Source: Paragonimus skrjabini miyazakii (taxonomy: Eukaryota; Platyhelminthes; Trematoda; Plagiorchiida; Troglotrematidae). From it: a DNA stretch of 64,000 nucleotides. Both the position numbers and the translations under genes were made by a program. Position 1 is the stretch's first letter; each line of letters starts with the position of its first letter. Below, one piece after another: positions 50,900-62,409 of the stretch. The stretch covers positions 115,986 to 179,985 of the forward strand of contig JTDE01000028.1 of NCBI GenBank assembly GCA_014338405.1. Reading direction: 5' to 3'. The notes beneath the pieces are model-generated. The model was not told where the DNA came from. It saw nothing but the letters and a program-made list of their open reading frames with translations, and searched no databases.

Positions 50900-51040
50900 G
50901 AGTGTCACTTATTAGCAGATGAATTAATGCAGCCCTCAACCACCTTGAGATGTGCTCCCTGTCTCTTGTTTCAAGCGTTCTTTCTGCTCTACCAATATGC
51001 GTTTCCGCAAATGCAAGAAAACTAACAGGTACACTGACTG
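50900..51040 (-). pseudogene. GIY-YIG endonuclease remnant of the Penelope-like element
   Basis: One minus-strand frame reads FSCICGNAY. The next frame continues at once with HIGRAERTLETRDREHISRW, and the first frame resumes with GCINSSANK. Together these are the ordered blocks of the Penelope GIY-YIG domain (CxCG..YIGRTxRxLxxRxxEH, then SSIAxH). The domain supplies target-site nicking in active elements. Two frame changes within about 100 bases show it is dead. Confidence 0.7.
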
Positions 51041-51522
51041 GTAGAAAACATAGAACTTTGCTTTTTGACCTGGGGTAGAGGTAACTCAGTCATCTGTGAG
51101 AGAAGATCAGAATTTGCTACGTTATACATATGTTTCACCGCGGCAGTGATTGTCTTCTCCGAAGATGTTTGTCAGGCTACTATATTTGAAGAGGAGTTTT
51201 AATGTAGACAGCTTTTTAGGAAGTTCAACGAACACATCCTCCGTGAGGGTGAGTTTAATCCATTTCCGGGTGAAACCTTCCGATCACTTGTTAGCATGAA
51301 GCACTTCGTTTAATCAGATTGTAATCCATCCATCGAGCATATTCTTGAGGCTGTCTAAAACGCTGTGCTTACTAGTGACCCTGTGTATGCAACAGCAGCA
51401 AAACCGACGAAGTTCATACACTGTCCCGTCGATGCAAGCTTACGGTACACTGAACATTCAACAGATCCATCTGAACAGCGTCTAACCAAGATGTCCAGGA
51501 ATGGTAAACTGTTCTCACTTTC

Positions 51523-52020
51523 TTATACGACCGTTACTGAGAGACGGGTGAACTGAACTAAAAGTTCGAACTGTTCTTTCCTTTTGTGCCTCGTTCTGTC
51601 AAATCGAAAACGATTGTCGATGTAACGTTTGTACAACTTCGGTTCGTCCACTGCTGTAAGTAGTATTTGTCCAATGGTGACCGTGAACACGTCAGCTAAA
51701 ACAAGATTCCCTACGGTCAAACCATCGATTTGCTGAAAGCTTTTATCCACAAAATAACCTCTCAAAGTTTCGGTACAAAGTGAAAGTAAACGTTTCAAAT
51801 AGTTAACATGGATTGGAAGATAAACTGAGTTAGGTAAAAGGAAATCAAATATAAGGTCTATCTTTCCGCATGGTGGTGTTTCTGTGAATGAATAACCGAC
51901 ATCAATGGAACACATCGTATCGGTGACAATATTCGAGTTTTCAACTAGTGTTTTCACTTCAAAAGTGTCCTTGAAATTATGTGCACATATATTTCGTTGA
52001 AGAAGTTTCAAAATATCATA
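51523..52020 (-). pseudogene. Penelope-like reverse transcriptase fragment
   Basis: An open frame of about 165 codons. It reads CSIDVGYSFTETPP (usual form DVxSLFTNxPL), PIHVNYLKRLLSLCTETLRG, QQIDGLTVGNLVLADVFTV (usual QIDGVAMGSPLGPVLADVF) and LYKRYIDNRFRF (usual RYVDDxF). The catalytic DD is DN and the GSPLGP turn is lost, so the enzyme would be inactive even where the frame is open. The N-terminal third of the protein is missing; the frame meets an inverted repeat at 52022. Confidence 0.8.
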
Positions 52021-52021
52021 C

Positions 52022-52122
52022 ACTTTCATTGAAGTCTTGTTGTTTTGTTTTCATGTTGGTCGTACTTTTACGACTGACGAATGTGCGAAGTGAACCCATG
52101 TGGTAATTTGTTTTCCGTTTAT
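52022..52122 (+). repeat. Penelope flank, right arm of inverted repeat
   Basis: On the + strand it reads cattgaagtcttgttgtttt ... atgtgcgaagtgaacccatg, then tggtaatttgttttccg, the same sequence as the element's 3' flank but inverted. Penelope-like insertions often carry an inverted partial copy at the 5' end. That origin is inferred; the similarity itself is directly visible. Confidence 0.65.
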
Positions 52123-52179
52123 TTATTAAATGTCCAATTAACGAAAAGAAGCAAACTTTATGCTTTATTTTGGTATTCT

Positions 52180-54905
52180 ATGTATCATTTGTCCTAGGTG
52201 CTATTACTTATTTACTGTGAATGTAACAAGCCTTCACGTGTTCATTTTCAAATTAAGAGGCAGTAATTCCGGCAGCAAGCAGTAATAGCGTTCGTTTACA
52301 GTTTTCATTAATGCTGACTACTAATGAGTAGTTTGACAGTTTTCGAGATATCTTCCCATTTCTCATGCACCTGATTATGTGCGACAGTGGCAGATCCAAT
52401 TTAGTATTAGTGAATCGATGAGTGATAAGTCTTTTTGCCTTAGACAATAAATTCAGGTGGATTACTACAACTTTGTTCCGGTTGTTTATAATTATCACAT
52501 ATAATTTGTTTGACTTCCCTTGAAAAACGCTGAACCCAGAGTTTACTCGCCCCTTAAAGCTTGCACGGTTATAGAATGTGACACTTTTCAATGAACCTCA
52601 AAGGTGAACACAGCAGTTATCTTGTATGTATGGTTACGGAAAGATAATGACTATGACATCCACGTTTACATCAATATACTTCAGTAATTTTCCAGTCACT
52701 GGCAGTCAATTTTCATGAATCGGTCAAGTATACTGGCAAGTAACACGATATCAACACAAACAAAGGGCAAGGTGAAAAATTATTTGACGTGTACAATTTA
52801 ACGATTGCATGAAACCCGAACTCACAACTCGTTCTTCTAAGAGAGGACAAACATAAAATAACCAGCCCATTAAGAGGCAGCAAGCAATGGTCCAAACTCA
52901 CATCAAGGGACTAAAATTACTGTCCAGGTGTCGCAATATGCATTAATACCGCATGATGAGTAGTGTGTTCTGTAATTGTTTGCTTTTTCAACTGAATTAA
53001 ATTTGACAGTACTGAATTATTATTATTTTTAAATGATTCGTGTTATACGTGGACGTTAAGTTGGTACAACTTGCATAGGGAAATTAGGGAGAATTTCACA
53101 TTATTCGTAAGTTACTTCGGGGGTAAAGAATTGAATCTGTCTTAGTAAATAGAAAGACCACTAGTCGATCCATCCATCCTCTTTCTTCCCTAACATTTGA
53201 AATGTTTGTTCAGTTGCATACAAGAAAATACTTATGCTAAGCTTTACGACAAATTTATGGAAAGTAGCATTTCAGAAACACTTCAATATTCTTATTTATG
53301 TTAACAATTCATGTGGTTTATCCTGAGTCGATCACTCGAAACTTTTGATACTTTGCTCGCAATCAAACTCTTTTATACGAATAGCTATCCGTTACAGTCT
53401 GCCGGCAGTTCACAACTGCACTCGATATTGCTTTCACACTGTCATTAAGTGCCATGACAGATAAATAGATGAGAGTAAATCCTGTTCATAATGAAGCGTG
53501 ACTGATAACACAGCTGAATCGTACAGATGATAGCCTGCTCACTGATCTGTGATAAATCTCATCAATTTTTCTGCTAATCCATAAGATTACTTTGAAAACT
53601 TGAACCAGTTAGACTTTTGTTATGCGTAAGATAGATAATCAGAAAAGCTAGTTTAACAAATACCCTTTAAGGAAAACAAACAAATCTACATTTATATACA
53701 TGCCTAATAGAACATGTCTTTTTATGAGGATACTTTTGTGTATACCATGTAGTACCACCTGTAATATGAGGTAATTTGGATATTAATTGAGATAATCAAA
53801 TGAGAAATATCAGGAATATTTTAGCAATAGCTCGTTTGTAAATCTGAGAGTGAACTGTAAACCCGTATTTCAACATTATGAACTGTTCCACTGAGGGACA
53901 ATGGTCAACTTTTCAAAATCGTCAACTTTATCACTTGTTAACAATAATAATAAACAGTTGAAAGAGAACACAAACTTACTTCAGTCTGATTCTAAAAAAA
54001 TAAACTTCAAAACTCATTTTTCAAACTCATTTTCATTAAAAAAACAATACAGTCACTTGAATGATTCAGTCCACTTTTAAATCAGGCGTTTAACGTTATA
54101 TTCTTCATTAAGATAAATCAGATTTGCACCAAAAACTCGGTGCATGAAAAAAAACATTAAAACATATGGCATTTTTAAAAGTTTTCTAGTTTGACAATCC
54201 TTCATAAAATACTTTACGAAAAACTGATGAGCACTTTTTATAGAACCAGTATCTTAGAATCACAGGTGTACATATCATAAAACTTTGTTTGCAGATGAAT
54301 GTCGGCATGTTCTTTAAATAATATACTGACTAAATGCGACTAACCGTATGCCGTAATTTTGAGAGATTGTTAACGTTTTCATTGAAGTTACACTTTTGGT
54401 CAATATACATGTTTTGCTTACACTAATTGCAGGAATTAAAATATGGATAGTGGTACAAAAATCGTAATTTGATTTATTTAGAAATGTTTAATGAAAGTGT
54501 AGCACCTAGTAAATTGTCTTCGAATTTTTTCTACTGGTCACATAAATTTGAACTCCAACTTAAATAGTCAAAATTTTTCGGCTGAGTGATGTGTTACATT
54601 TTTTGGACAATTATTACAATTACATACGGTGATGGATTCTATCTATTAGAAATAAACTTGTAGAATACAAAGATTTGATGCAGTCCTCAGGTTATAATTA
54701 TTCCGGATTATGTTCATTGCGGTCAGCTGAATGACCTTGATAAAACATCTGAAAATTTGAAGACAGCCATAACAGGGGAGCTGGAAGGATATAATCTGAA
54801 CATAATAACCACCTATACCTACGACTTGCGAGTGTTTCGCTTTTCGAATATGCCAACGGTACAGTATTTAACGTCTTCAAAACTTACTCAAATTTCAAAC
54901 AATTT
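52180..54905. other. AT-rich intergenic DNA
   Basis: Strongly AT-rich, especially 53950-54600, with long A runs (for example gaaaaaaaacatt near 54147) and no coding signal. A minus-strand frame at 52253-52591 shows no recognisable domain. Confidence 0.45.
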
Positions 54906-54910
54906 TTATA

Positions 54911-55125
54911 ATTTCAAGTTGAACATCACCCACAATTGATCGCAGTTTTCGCATTCCCACAGACTTTCTAGTCGGCCCCTTTCGAAAGAAGCACTAGACT
55001 CGAAATTCACTTTCATTAGAACTCGTCCGTAGTGTATATCCCTGTCGCGGCGGGGAGTGGAACTCCGGCCATACACTTACGAGGCAGCCGAGTTGGCCAC
55101 TGCACCACTGACCTCACATTAGGCA
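54911..55125 (-). mobile_element. tRNA-derived SINE copy B, full length
   Basis: The clearest copy for the internal promoter. In sense (minus) orientation the A-box region, ggtgcagtggccaact, lies at about 55107-55091, and the B box, ggagttccactcc, at 55067-55053. The body is cgacagggatatacactacg, then cgagtctagtgcttctttcg. The tail gatcaattgtgggtgatgttcaacttgaaa ends at 54911. The spacing between boxes is normal for a tRNA-derived polymerase III promoter. Confidence 0.78.
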
Positions 55126-55129
55126 CACT

Positions 55130-58100
55130 CGCTAGTGAGTCATGGTCAGTGAGTTGTAATAAATAAAATCTTTTATTATTCAATAGTACTCATGAGTAGT
55201 CAAACTATTAAACGAGTTAATCGTAATAGGCACTTCCATTTTACCACGCTGTTCTGTCATACGTTTCCGTCACATCACCGAGTAGGTTGTTGTCTACCTA
55301 AACACATAGGATAAACAAACAACTGGTAGGGTCGCAGACGTTTAAAGCGTTCAAGTTTATGGGATTATGTGAATATGTGGATATTAGGTCACAACATCAG
55401 TTAAGATGTTGTTAGACTGCGTGAATACCAAACTCTTAGTAATTGTTAGAACTTTACGAACGACACAAAATTTTGTCGTGTCAATTACAGTTAGTCGTCT
55501 TATCTGTCTACCTTAGCTTTTACTTATATCTTCGGAGATAATTTATTTTATTCGTCGATTAGACGGGTTGTCATGTGAGTACACAGATTGCTTTTATACC
55601 ACCTGGATAGCAAGATAAAAATGCCTCATTTGCCAATTCAGTAAACCAGATACTGAAAACAACGAGAGGTCAGAAAACCACAACTTGTATTAGGAAATGG
55701 AATATCTCGTTACCCGCGCGTACTCAAGGGCTAGAGTGATGTGAATGCAAAATCACTCATTATCGATCATATCTCTTACATATTCAAACAAAGCTATAAG
55801 TTGTCAACTTTGAGCAACAGCTACTACATTTTCAAATTGTTCGGATTTGTGTCAGTTCATACCACGCATGTTATTGTGGAATCTGTTGCTCTTATATCTG
55901 TAGCATAAACATATTTCGTTGTGTTTACCGACCATTTTCACGTAAGATGAACTCTCTGGGTATTGAAGCTCGTATACAAACACAGTTATTCGTTCTCAAG
56001 ATACACCGTAAATGGATCAGTAAAAATCACTATATCGTACTAAAATCATCAATCAATTTTGGAAATATGGAAACAGTGAAGATCGGTTAACTAATAATAT
56101 ACACAGACCGTGGAATTGCAGCAGGGTAAAACGAATGCTGACAATGCACTTCAAACAATGGTCATTAATTCTCAACGAACGTATGGTAGTCAAAATGTGT
56201 TTGATCTTTCGATACTGTGCGTCATTATTAATTTGCGGGCATCTTGACAGTCGGCGTAGTAGGTTGAAAACTTTGATGGAAGTAGAAAATTGCAGCGGAT
56301 CATGGTTCGTCTGAATCCACCTTGCGCGGGAACTCATAAATTTCAGGATGTTTAAGCATTTTCCCTGCATCCTTTTGTCATTTCCATCTGCATAGCTATA
56401 AGAAAGTGGTAGCGAACGTCAACTTGTTAATGCAGTTCTTCTGTAAGTAAAAGCCAATCCTAGTGTACATTGAAAATTTATGTCACCATTTTACTTATCA
56501 GTAAACCGCTTGCATCGGACAAAACTCTGAAGTTCATAAATGTAAAACACTGTCTTACATTCATTTTCATGACTGCCGAAAAATGCGAAGTAGGAGTAAA
56601 AAAATATATCTTTTAAGATAACCATGGCTGATTAGGTAACTTGTTAACAGACTGCTCACATTGCAATGAAGAATAAAGGAAAGGTTTGCTCTGATTTGTA
56701 AACCCGGTCTGTATTATTCATATACGAACAGAAATTAACAGCGCTCCTACGACTTACTGTGTAGTTACAACAAAATGATTTCAAAATATTTTTTCTTTTA
56801 TCCCTATCGGAAGAGCTGAATTGGCGGTCAACGGGAGACATTTATGAATCAACAACTTTTGGAAAACACTTGAGCGTCCACGCGGATAATTACTGTTAAT
56901 GTAAAATTCACTGCGTTAAACAACTTGCCAATGATTTTAAACTCATGTACCTCCAAGCTGACGTATAATCACATAAATTCCACTTAGGCTTTCTAGCTTC
57001 CCTAATTTAGGAACTTCGGATTGCACAGTGACCCACTGGCTGAACAACATTAAACATTTTTGGCTTCATACTATTTGAGTCTTCTTCGGCAAACAGAAAA
57101 TGTTTACTCCTCGGTTAAACTCCTCCCTATTTGGACTTAACGTATATAATGATGGTTTATTGGCCCAACCTTGTTATGTGACATAAACAAAGCTGTTTTT
57201 GGTTAGAGAAGCATTGTATAGACTTCACCTATAAATCTGTAACGGGCTTCCTGGAAATTAACTTGAAAGTTATATGTTCAGAATTATCCTTAACCTGGAA
57301 ATTGAGAAAACTCTAGTTGTTGTTCTGTGTTTGAAGACAAAACGAAAGTAAACGCAGACTCATGACTGAACATGAAGTATAAGGATTATGTATGAAACAA
57401 AAAGAGAATTTTTGGCATAGGATAACACAAACAAATTTTAATCAAAATTTACTGAATATCTGAAGAAAGACTGCCCCGATAAATTTCTTGAATGGAAACG
57501 TTGTTTTGAAAATGGTTTTTTAATTACATGCTCTCTCTCTCTCTATATATATATATGATTAAAAAAACAGTACCTTACAGTTTCCCAAATGATGCCACAG
57601 CTGGCGGATTATCCACTTGGGAAAGGGGAATTCGACTATAGTGTAGGGGACTAACCCAATACAAAGATACAAATGCCAATATTCAGTTCCAAACGCAGTA
57701 GCCGAATAGCTCACTATAGACAGTCCCAATCTATACGAAACAAGAACGCCAAGGAGACGAAACGCGCGCACCAAAAAAGTGTATTGCTAAGCAGAATCAA
57801 TTCAAACAAGTGATGTTCATTCTGTACAAGGGAAAGTGGCGCAAACTGTATATAACAATAAAGCGGAATATGAACATGTGTACAATACCCCATACTCTCC
57901 GTCATACCAAACAAATGCAAATTGGCGCTATTTCTATTGAATCAAAAGTCCATTAGCGTGCACATACTTGGTTGACACTGACTCATAATGGTAACTAAGC
58001 CATCTCACAGTTCTCGTATTCCGATTTCACCCATCCATATTTTTATCTTACCGGTAAAGCCTTTTGGATACCGACTTTTTATGCCATCAACATGCCGAAT

Positions 58101-58165
58101 GCTAGACCAGATTATGCATTGACAGTATTTTACAATTCTGACGTCAAATCTACAATTGGTTCTAA
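55130..58165. other. Intergenic DNA with a dinucleotide repeat
   Basis: No coding signal. Contains the (CT)n(AT)n array at 57531-57556. Confidence 0.45.
57531..57556 (+). repeat. Compound (CT)7(AT)6 microsatellite
   Basis: A pure CT run followed directly by a pure AT run, a common compound simple repeat. Confidence 0.9.
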
Positions 58166-58170
58166 TGTTT

Positions 58171-58366
58171 CTTGATGCTCACCTTCAAGCCTACTTTGTA
58201 TGACCGGTTTATTTCCCGCTTGAACTCATCAGGTAGAGCGCATACGGACAGTGTCCCGTAATGCGAAGGGTAACCAAATCAACCCCCATTCATCCTGTCT
58301 CTACTTGGTGAGTTCAAACAAGAACGAAACCTGCTGTGGTGTGTCGGTTTGATGGCAAGCACCATT
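58171..58366. repeat. Imperfect inverted repeat (hairpin or MITE-like element)
   Basis: The left arm 58171-58238 (cttgatgctcaccttcaagc ... ttgaactcatcaggtagag) is mirrored by the right arm 58301-58366. Reversed, the right arm reads tggtgcttgccatcaaaccg ... ttgtttgaactcaccaagta. The spacer is about 62 bases. A solo arm occurs at 18192-18260. Repeat arms around a short non-coding centre suggest a MITE-like element or two repeat ends inserted back to back. No coding capacity is visible. Confidence 0.6.
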
Positions 58367-58369
58367 TCC

Positions 58370-60825
58370 AGCCCTTGTGGAAGTAGTTAGTACAAACTAC
58401 TAATCCGAGTTGCATTGTGTTCATCAAGACTTAAGGGTTTGAAAACAAACCATAACTCAGTTTCACATGATTCACTGTTTGCAACCGATGTCAAGACATA
58501 TTTTTTGGTTATCTTTATCAGTCCAAAACTTTGTAAACAGGTTTACCTCACCCCGAAAAACTACCCGAAAATAGCAATAGAGTGCTTAAGGATGGGAGAA
58601 TAATTCTTTTTGTGTGGGGCTTTTAGTTCATAGTGTGAAAATTGTGTGAAGCGAAGGTAAGATGAATAAAGCCTGTTTGACTCGGGATAAGCTAGTAGTT
58701 TGCCTAACAACATACTCATGAGTAAAGCTTCTGTACAGCAGACTAGCGCGGTAATCTCGAACACTTGAAGATCTTCAAAGTTTATTTGTGAACAGAGTTG
58801 GTATTATACTTATAAGATGTTTTCCGATTGGAATGGATTTCATTCTTCATTCGGTTATAAGATATGTAACTTTGTATCCATTCTTATGCTGGATTAATTG
58901 AGCTAGTTGTAGTGCAACATGTACTATCACGAACTTTCTTGTATCGCATGATGTAATCGTTCTAGCGTCTTTGATGTTGACAACGAGTTATTTGTAAGCT
59001 TCAGTAACTGTGACTTTTGGTGACTTCACAATCGCTTTTGGTGCAGCTAGCAGTAGCTTGTAAACATAATTGTATATCTGATTAACAGTGGGTAAAGTCA
59101 GTTTTACGAATATTCCATTGTTTTCCTACTCAGTTTATATGCTCAGTAGTCAATAACTTTGCGTAATTTTATGTAACTTACCATTAACACGTGTTATTAG
59201 TTGAAATGGAATTGAACGTTATCTTCTTGTCAGATATCCAGGCAAAAAGAAGTTGGTTCCGGTTGAATTATCTCATCTTTTAACAAATATTCCAAAGTCA
59301 TAGTTGACAAGTAGTTTCACTAAGTTGCGCATGATTCAACAACCTCCTTAAAGTTCTACATATCATGACTTCTGATAAAAAAGCTTCAGAAGGACGTTAC
59401 TGTGAAAGCTTTGAACTGTAAACACGTGAATAGAAGATCCAAAGTTCGAATATTCTGAATACAAATTCCCCCAACCATTCACGAATTTAACTGTTTCAAG
59501 CAAAATATTTGCAACTGTTCATCAGCTGTGGGCCAGAATAAGGTTCAGGGAGTGACATACTGAATGCGTGCTAGATGAACTTGTTAATTTTCTCTGCAGT
59601 TATGTGATATGATACAAAACGGCTTACAAAACTGAATGTAGCATCCTTAACTCAATGCCAACAATCGATTGTTACATGGTCATGGCAGTTCTTCAAGACC
59701 CGTTATTTTAAGTAACATTAACAGTCAAGTGGAATCACACAAACTAACTTTTGGAGTGCGCGCACCCCACGGTATGTACACCCTAGTTGAAATATTGGGT
59801 TATATAGCTTACAGTGGAGGGTGGAAGCCAGCCGTTTCACCTCTAGTTTATCTGGCGGGAAAATAGTGTTCGGAGTATGGAAGTACACAATGGTTTAATA
59901 TCATTAAATTCAAACTTCTACTATATCCAAAACGTAAAAGCTAGCTTTTCGAAAAAGATAGCTTGTGGATGCAATCGACCTACTGTATAATATGGTGCAA
60001 TTCGTATGAAAGAGTGAGACGAGTGGATGATTAATTCCAAGTATAAAATTTCTGGCGTAGTGTTTCGGCTAATAGAATGCTCACACAATAAATTTATCAA
60101 ATCACTCTACTGGAAAGCATAACTTTGAGGTTGGTTTAAACGTCAGCGTCAAGCAAACTTGGGAACAACTCATGATACATGAAGAATAAACAAAACACAG
60201 AAAGGTTTTGAATTAAAAAACGGAACAACTGTGTTTTCACTAAACACGTCAAGTGCACTGACATTTTGCTTTCGTTGAACGCATAAATGATAACCCGTAT
60301 GGAAACAGATCGAAAAAACTGGTATCAATAATAAGAATGTTATTTTTGTATTATAAGTTAGGCGAGAAATTAAAGAATCAGACTACTTGTGCTTCAAACG
60401 ATAATTTCCTTCAAATGTGTTGTTGAGCATACTGTAAGTATGTACTAACTTTTTACATCCGGACAAACGATAACTTTTGACTGCGCATGAAAGTATTTTT
60501 TATTCTTTAAAGTTTATATAACATTACGGTCATTGGCTCTCGTGAAAGTAACATATATTCCCCGCAAAATTTAATGACACTGAGTCATACAATAAGAAAA
60601 ACGTCATTGCTTCCAAAATGCCTGAATTTTAATGAAAAACTAGTGCTGCGATATATCGATGTGTTTATGTGTTATGTGAAGACTGAATACAACAGCATTA
60701 CGTCGTCGAAAATTGACATTTTGTATGAAACGGTAAATGACTACGGTGAAAGTGATGATCGAACGTGACAGGAATGTGGACAGATTGTTTCCGAAGATTA
60801 TGCATAAGTGGTTATCAATCTGATT
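58370..60825. other. Intergenic DNA, no gene recognised
   Basis: Frames at 58415-58603, 59669-59866 and 60574-60768 are short and unassigned. The last contains LRYIDVFMCYVKTE, which faintly recalls a Penelope catalytic block. Confidence 0.4.
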
Positions 60826-60827
60826 GA

Positions 60828-60990
60828 GTTCCAATTGGACTACACCCACATTTGATCACAGTCTTTACGGTAAAATAGAATTTTCAATCAGTCTTTCTAG
60901 AAAATAAGCACTATGTTCCAGTTTAGTTATTGGTAGAGCTTGTCAGTAGGGCATATCCCAACCCACGGCCGAGAAGATATTGCGAGTTTT
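60828..60990 (-). mobile_element. tRNA-derived SINE copy D, diverged, 5'-truncated
   Basis: On the + strand tgagttccaattggactaca, then cccacatttgatcacagtct is the reversed tail. It is followed by agtctttctagaaaataagc, a decayed body (gttccagtttagttattggt) and cagtagggcatatccc. The tRNA-like head beyond about 60990 is not recognisable. Confidence 0.5.
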
Positions 60991-60999
60991 GGTGATCAT

Positions 61000-62255
61000 C
61001 ACAGATATGAACAGAAATCAACTCAGTAGTGATATACTTTACTTATAGAGCGACATTTCACAGTCTCATTGACAGCTTCAATACCGTTACAAAGTATGTC
61101 ACTGTCCCAAGTGACAGAAGAACGCAATTGTCTTCATTCACTGTGTACTTTATTAGCTTAAATTCAACAATATTCATTTGGTCTAAGCTTTTATATTTGT
61201 TGGGAATTTTTGAACATCCCATAGTAAACTAATCACTGGACGAGATTTTTCTTGTTTGAGTTAGCAATAAAAAACTTTTTTGTCAAAAATGGAAATTAAA
61301 CGTTTTTTGTTTTAACGTGGACCTGGTTTGGTCCTTGTATTAAGCAAAGTCAAAATATCATATATGATACAGTATTTGCCTTCTGCTGAAATGGCTGACC
61401 AAAGAATTACCAGTACACTGTCACAAATACGAGCCCTGCAAAACCTGTGAACAAATATTTTCCATAAGTTGTGTACGCAGTATGATATGTTTCACAAAAT
61501 ATATTTAATAATTTACAATATAAATAAGAGAGTTTAATAAATTTCGCTATTAATAATAGGTTGTTGGTCAAAACGGAAAGGCAGCTTATCAAAAGGTTTA
61601 ATTAAGAAAGATGTATGTTTCTTTAGACAATCAGCTTTGATTTGAAAACAACCGTTTTAGTACTGGCTGCAAGTCTTCCTTTATGCCTATATAAGGGTAT
61701 ATAATCAGTTGGATCCTGTAGGAATACTTTCCACTTTGATGGAATTAGACCCATCGACTTTAGCCTCTAAACTTTAACAAAGCTTCTTGCAAACATTTTA
61801 ATTTATGCCCACATACTTTTGTTGCTGGAATGTTTGTAAAAAGTTCCTCGATATTGATAACTAACTAAAATTGGGGTAGTGGATAACAAGAATTTTAAGC
61901 AGTCTTGCATTGTTGGATGAAATGAACAAACAAGTGCTTTGAGTTTTATGCCAATTTACAAAATGCAGTTCAAAATTTATTAATTCTTCCACCAGTCTGT
62001 AGTTCACTTTTATTGTCCTGATAGAATTGTTCGTATTGGTCAGTGAGAACGCAATAGGTAAATACCAAGAAATGACCCGTGAATGCGATGTCAATGAAAT
62101 TCATAAGTATATCGGAAGGAAAGATATTTTAAATATCTCCAATTATTATTTTTATTCCTGCCTAAAATAATGATCATCAAAACAGCAGTCATTCAGGTGA
62201 TATTTTGGAAACTGTTAGCCGTCAATCGATTATCAATTGATCTTGAAGTATTTTG
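61000..62255. other. Intergenic DNA, possible transposon debris
   Basis: No gene recognised. A minus-strand frame near 61855-61815 reads INIEELFTNIPATK, which resembles the SLFTNIP block of Penelope reverse transcriptases, but the flanks do not continue the family pattern. Confidence 0.35.
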
Positions 62256-62259
62256 AATT

Positions 62260-62408
62260 TCAAATTGAACACCACTAACGTTTAAACACTGACATTGTAT
62301 TCAACTAAACGTTTTGGATGGCCCACTTCGAAAGGAAGCATTAAGCTCTAGTTTCACTTTGATTAGAGCTCATTAGTATTGCAAGTCGTTTTCTGGACCA
62401 GAGTTTTC
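62260..62408 (-). mobile_element. tRNA-derived SINE copy C, 5'-truncated
   Basis: The body and tail are clear: caaattgaacaccactaacg (tail), ggatggcccacttcgaaagg followed by aagcattaagctctagtttc, and agctcattagtattgcaagt. The tRNA-like head is missing or unrecognisable after the block ctggaccagag. Truncation at the 5' end is expected for reverse-transcribed elements. Confidence 0.65.
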
Positions 62409-62409
62409 C

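Larger units (their letters stand above)
50575..52122 (-). mobile_element. Penelope-like element remnant 2 with GIY-YIG domain and inverted flanks
   Basis: A minus-strand retroelement read across several frames: reverse transcriptase (52020-51530), then LPFLDILVRRCSDGSVECSV and a YRKL..TGQ block (about 51520-51410), then GIY-YIG endonuclease remnants near 51030-50930. RT followed by GIY-YIG is the defining plan of canonical Penelope-like elements. The element is bounded by two similar segments in opposite orientation, 50575-50682 and 52022-52122. Catalytic changes and many stops make it inactive. Confidence 0.75.

Noticed and set aside
60574..60768. Frame with LRYIDVFMCYVKTE resembling a Penelope catalytic block
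   Set aside because: A single short resemblance in AT-rich sequence. No adjacent blocks were found.
61750..62100. Third Penelope-like fragment (INIEELFTNIPATK on the minus strand)
   Set aside because: Only one short block fits, and the preceding and following sequence does not continue the family pattern.
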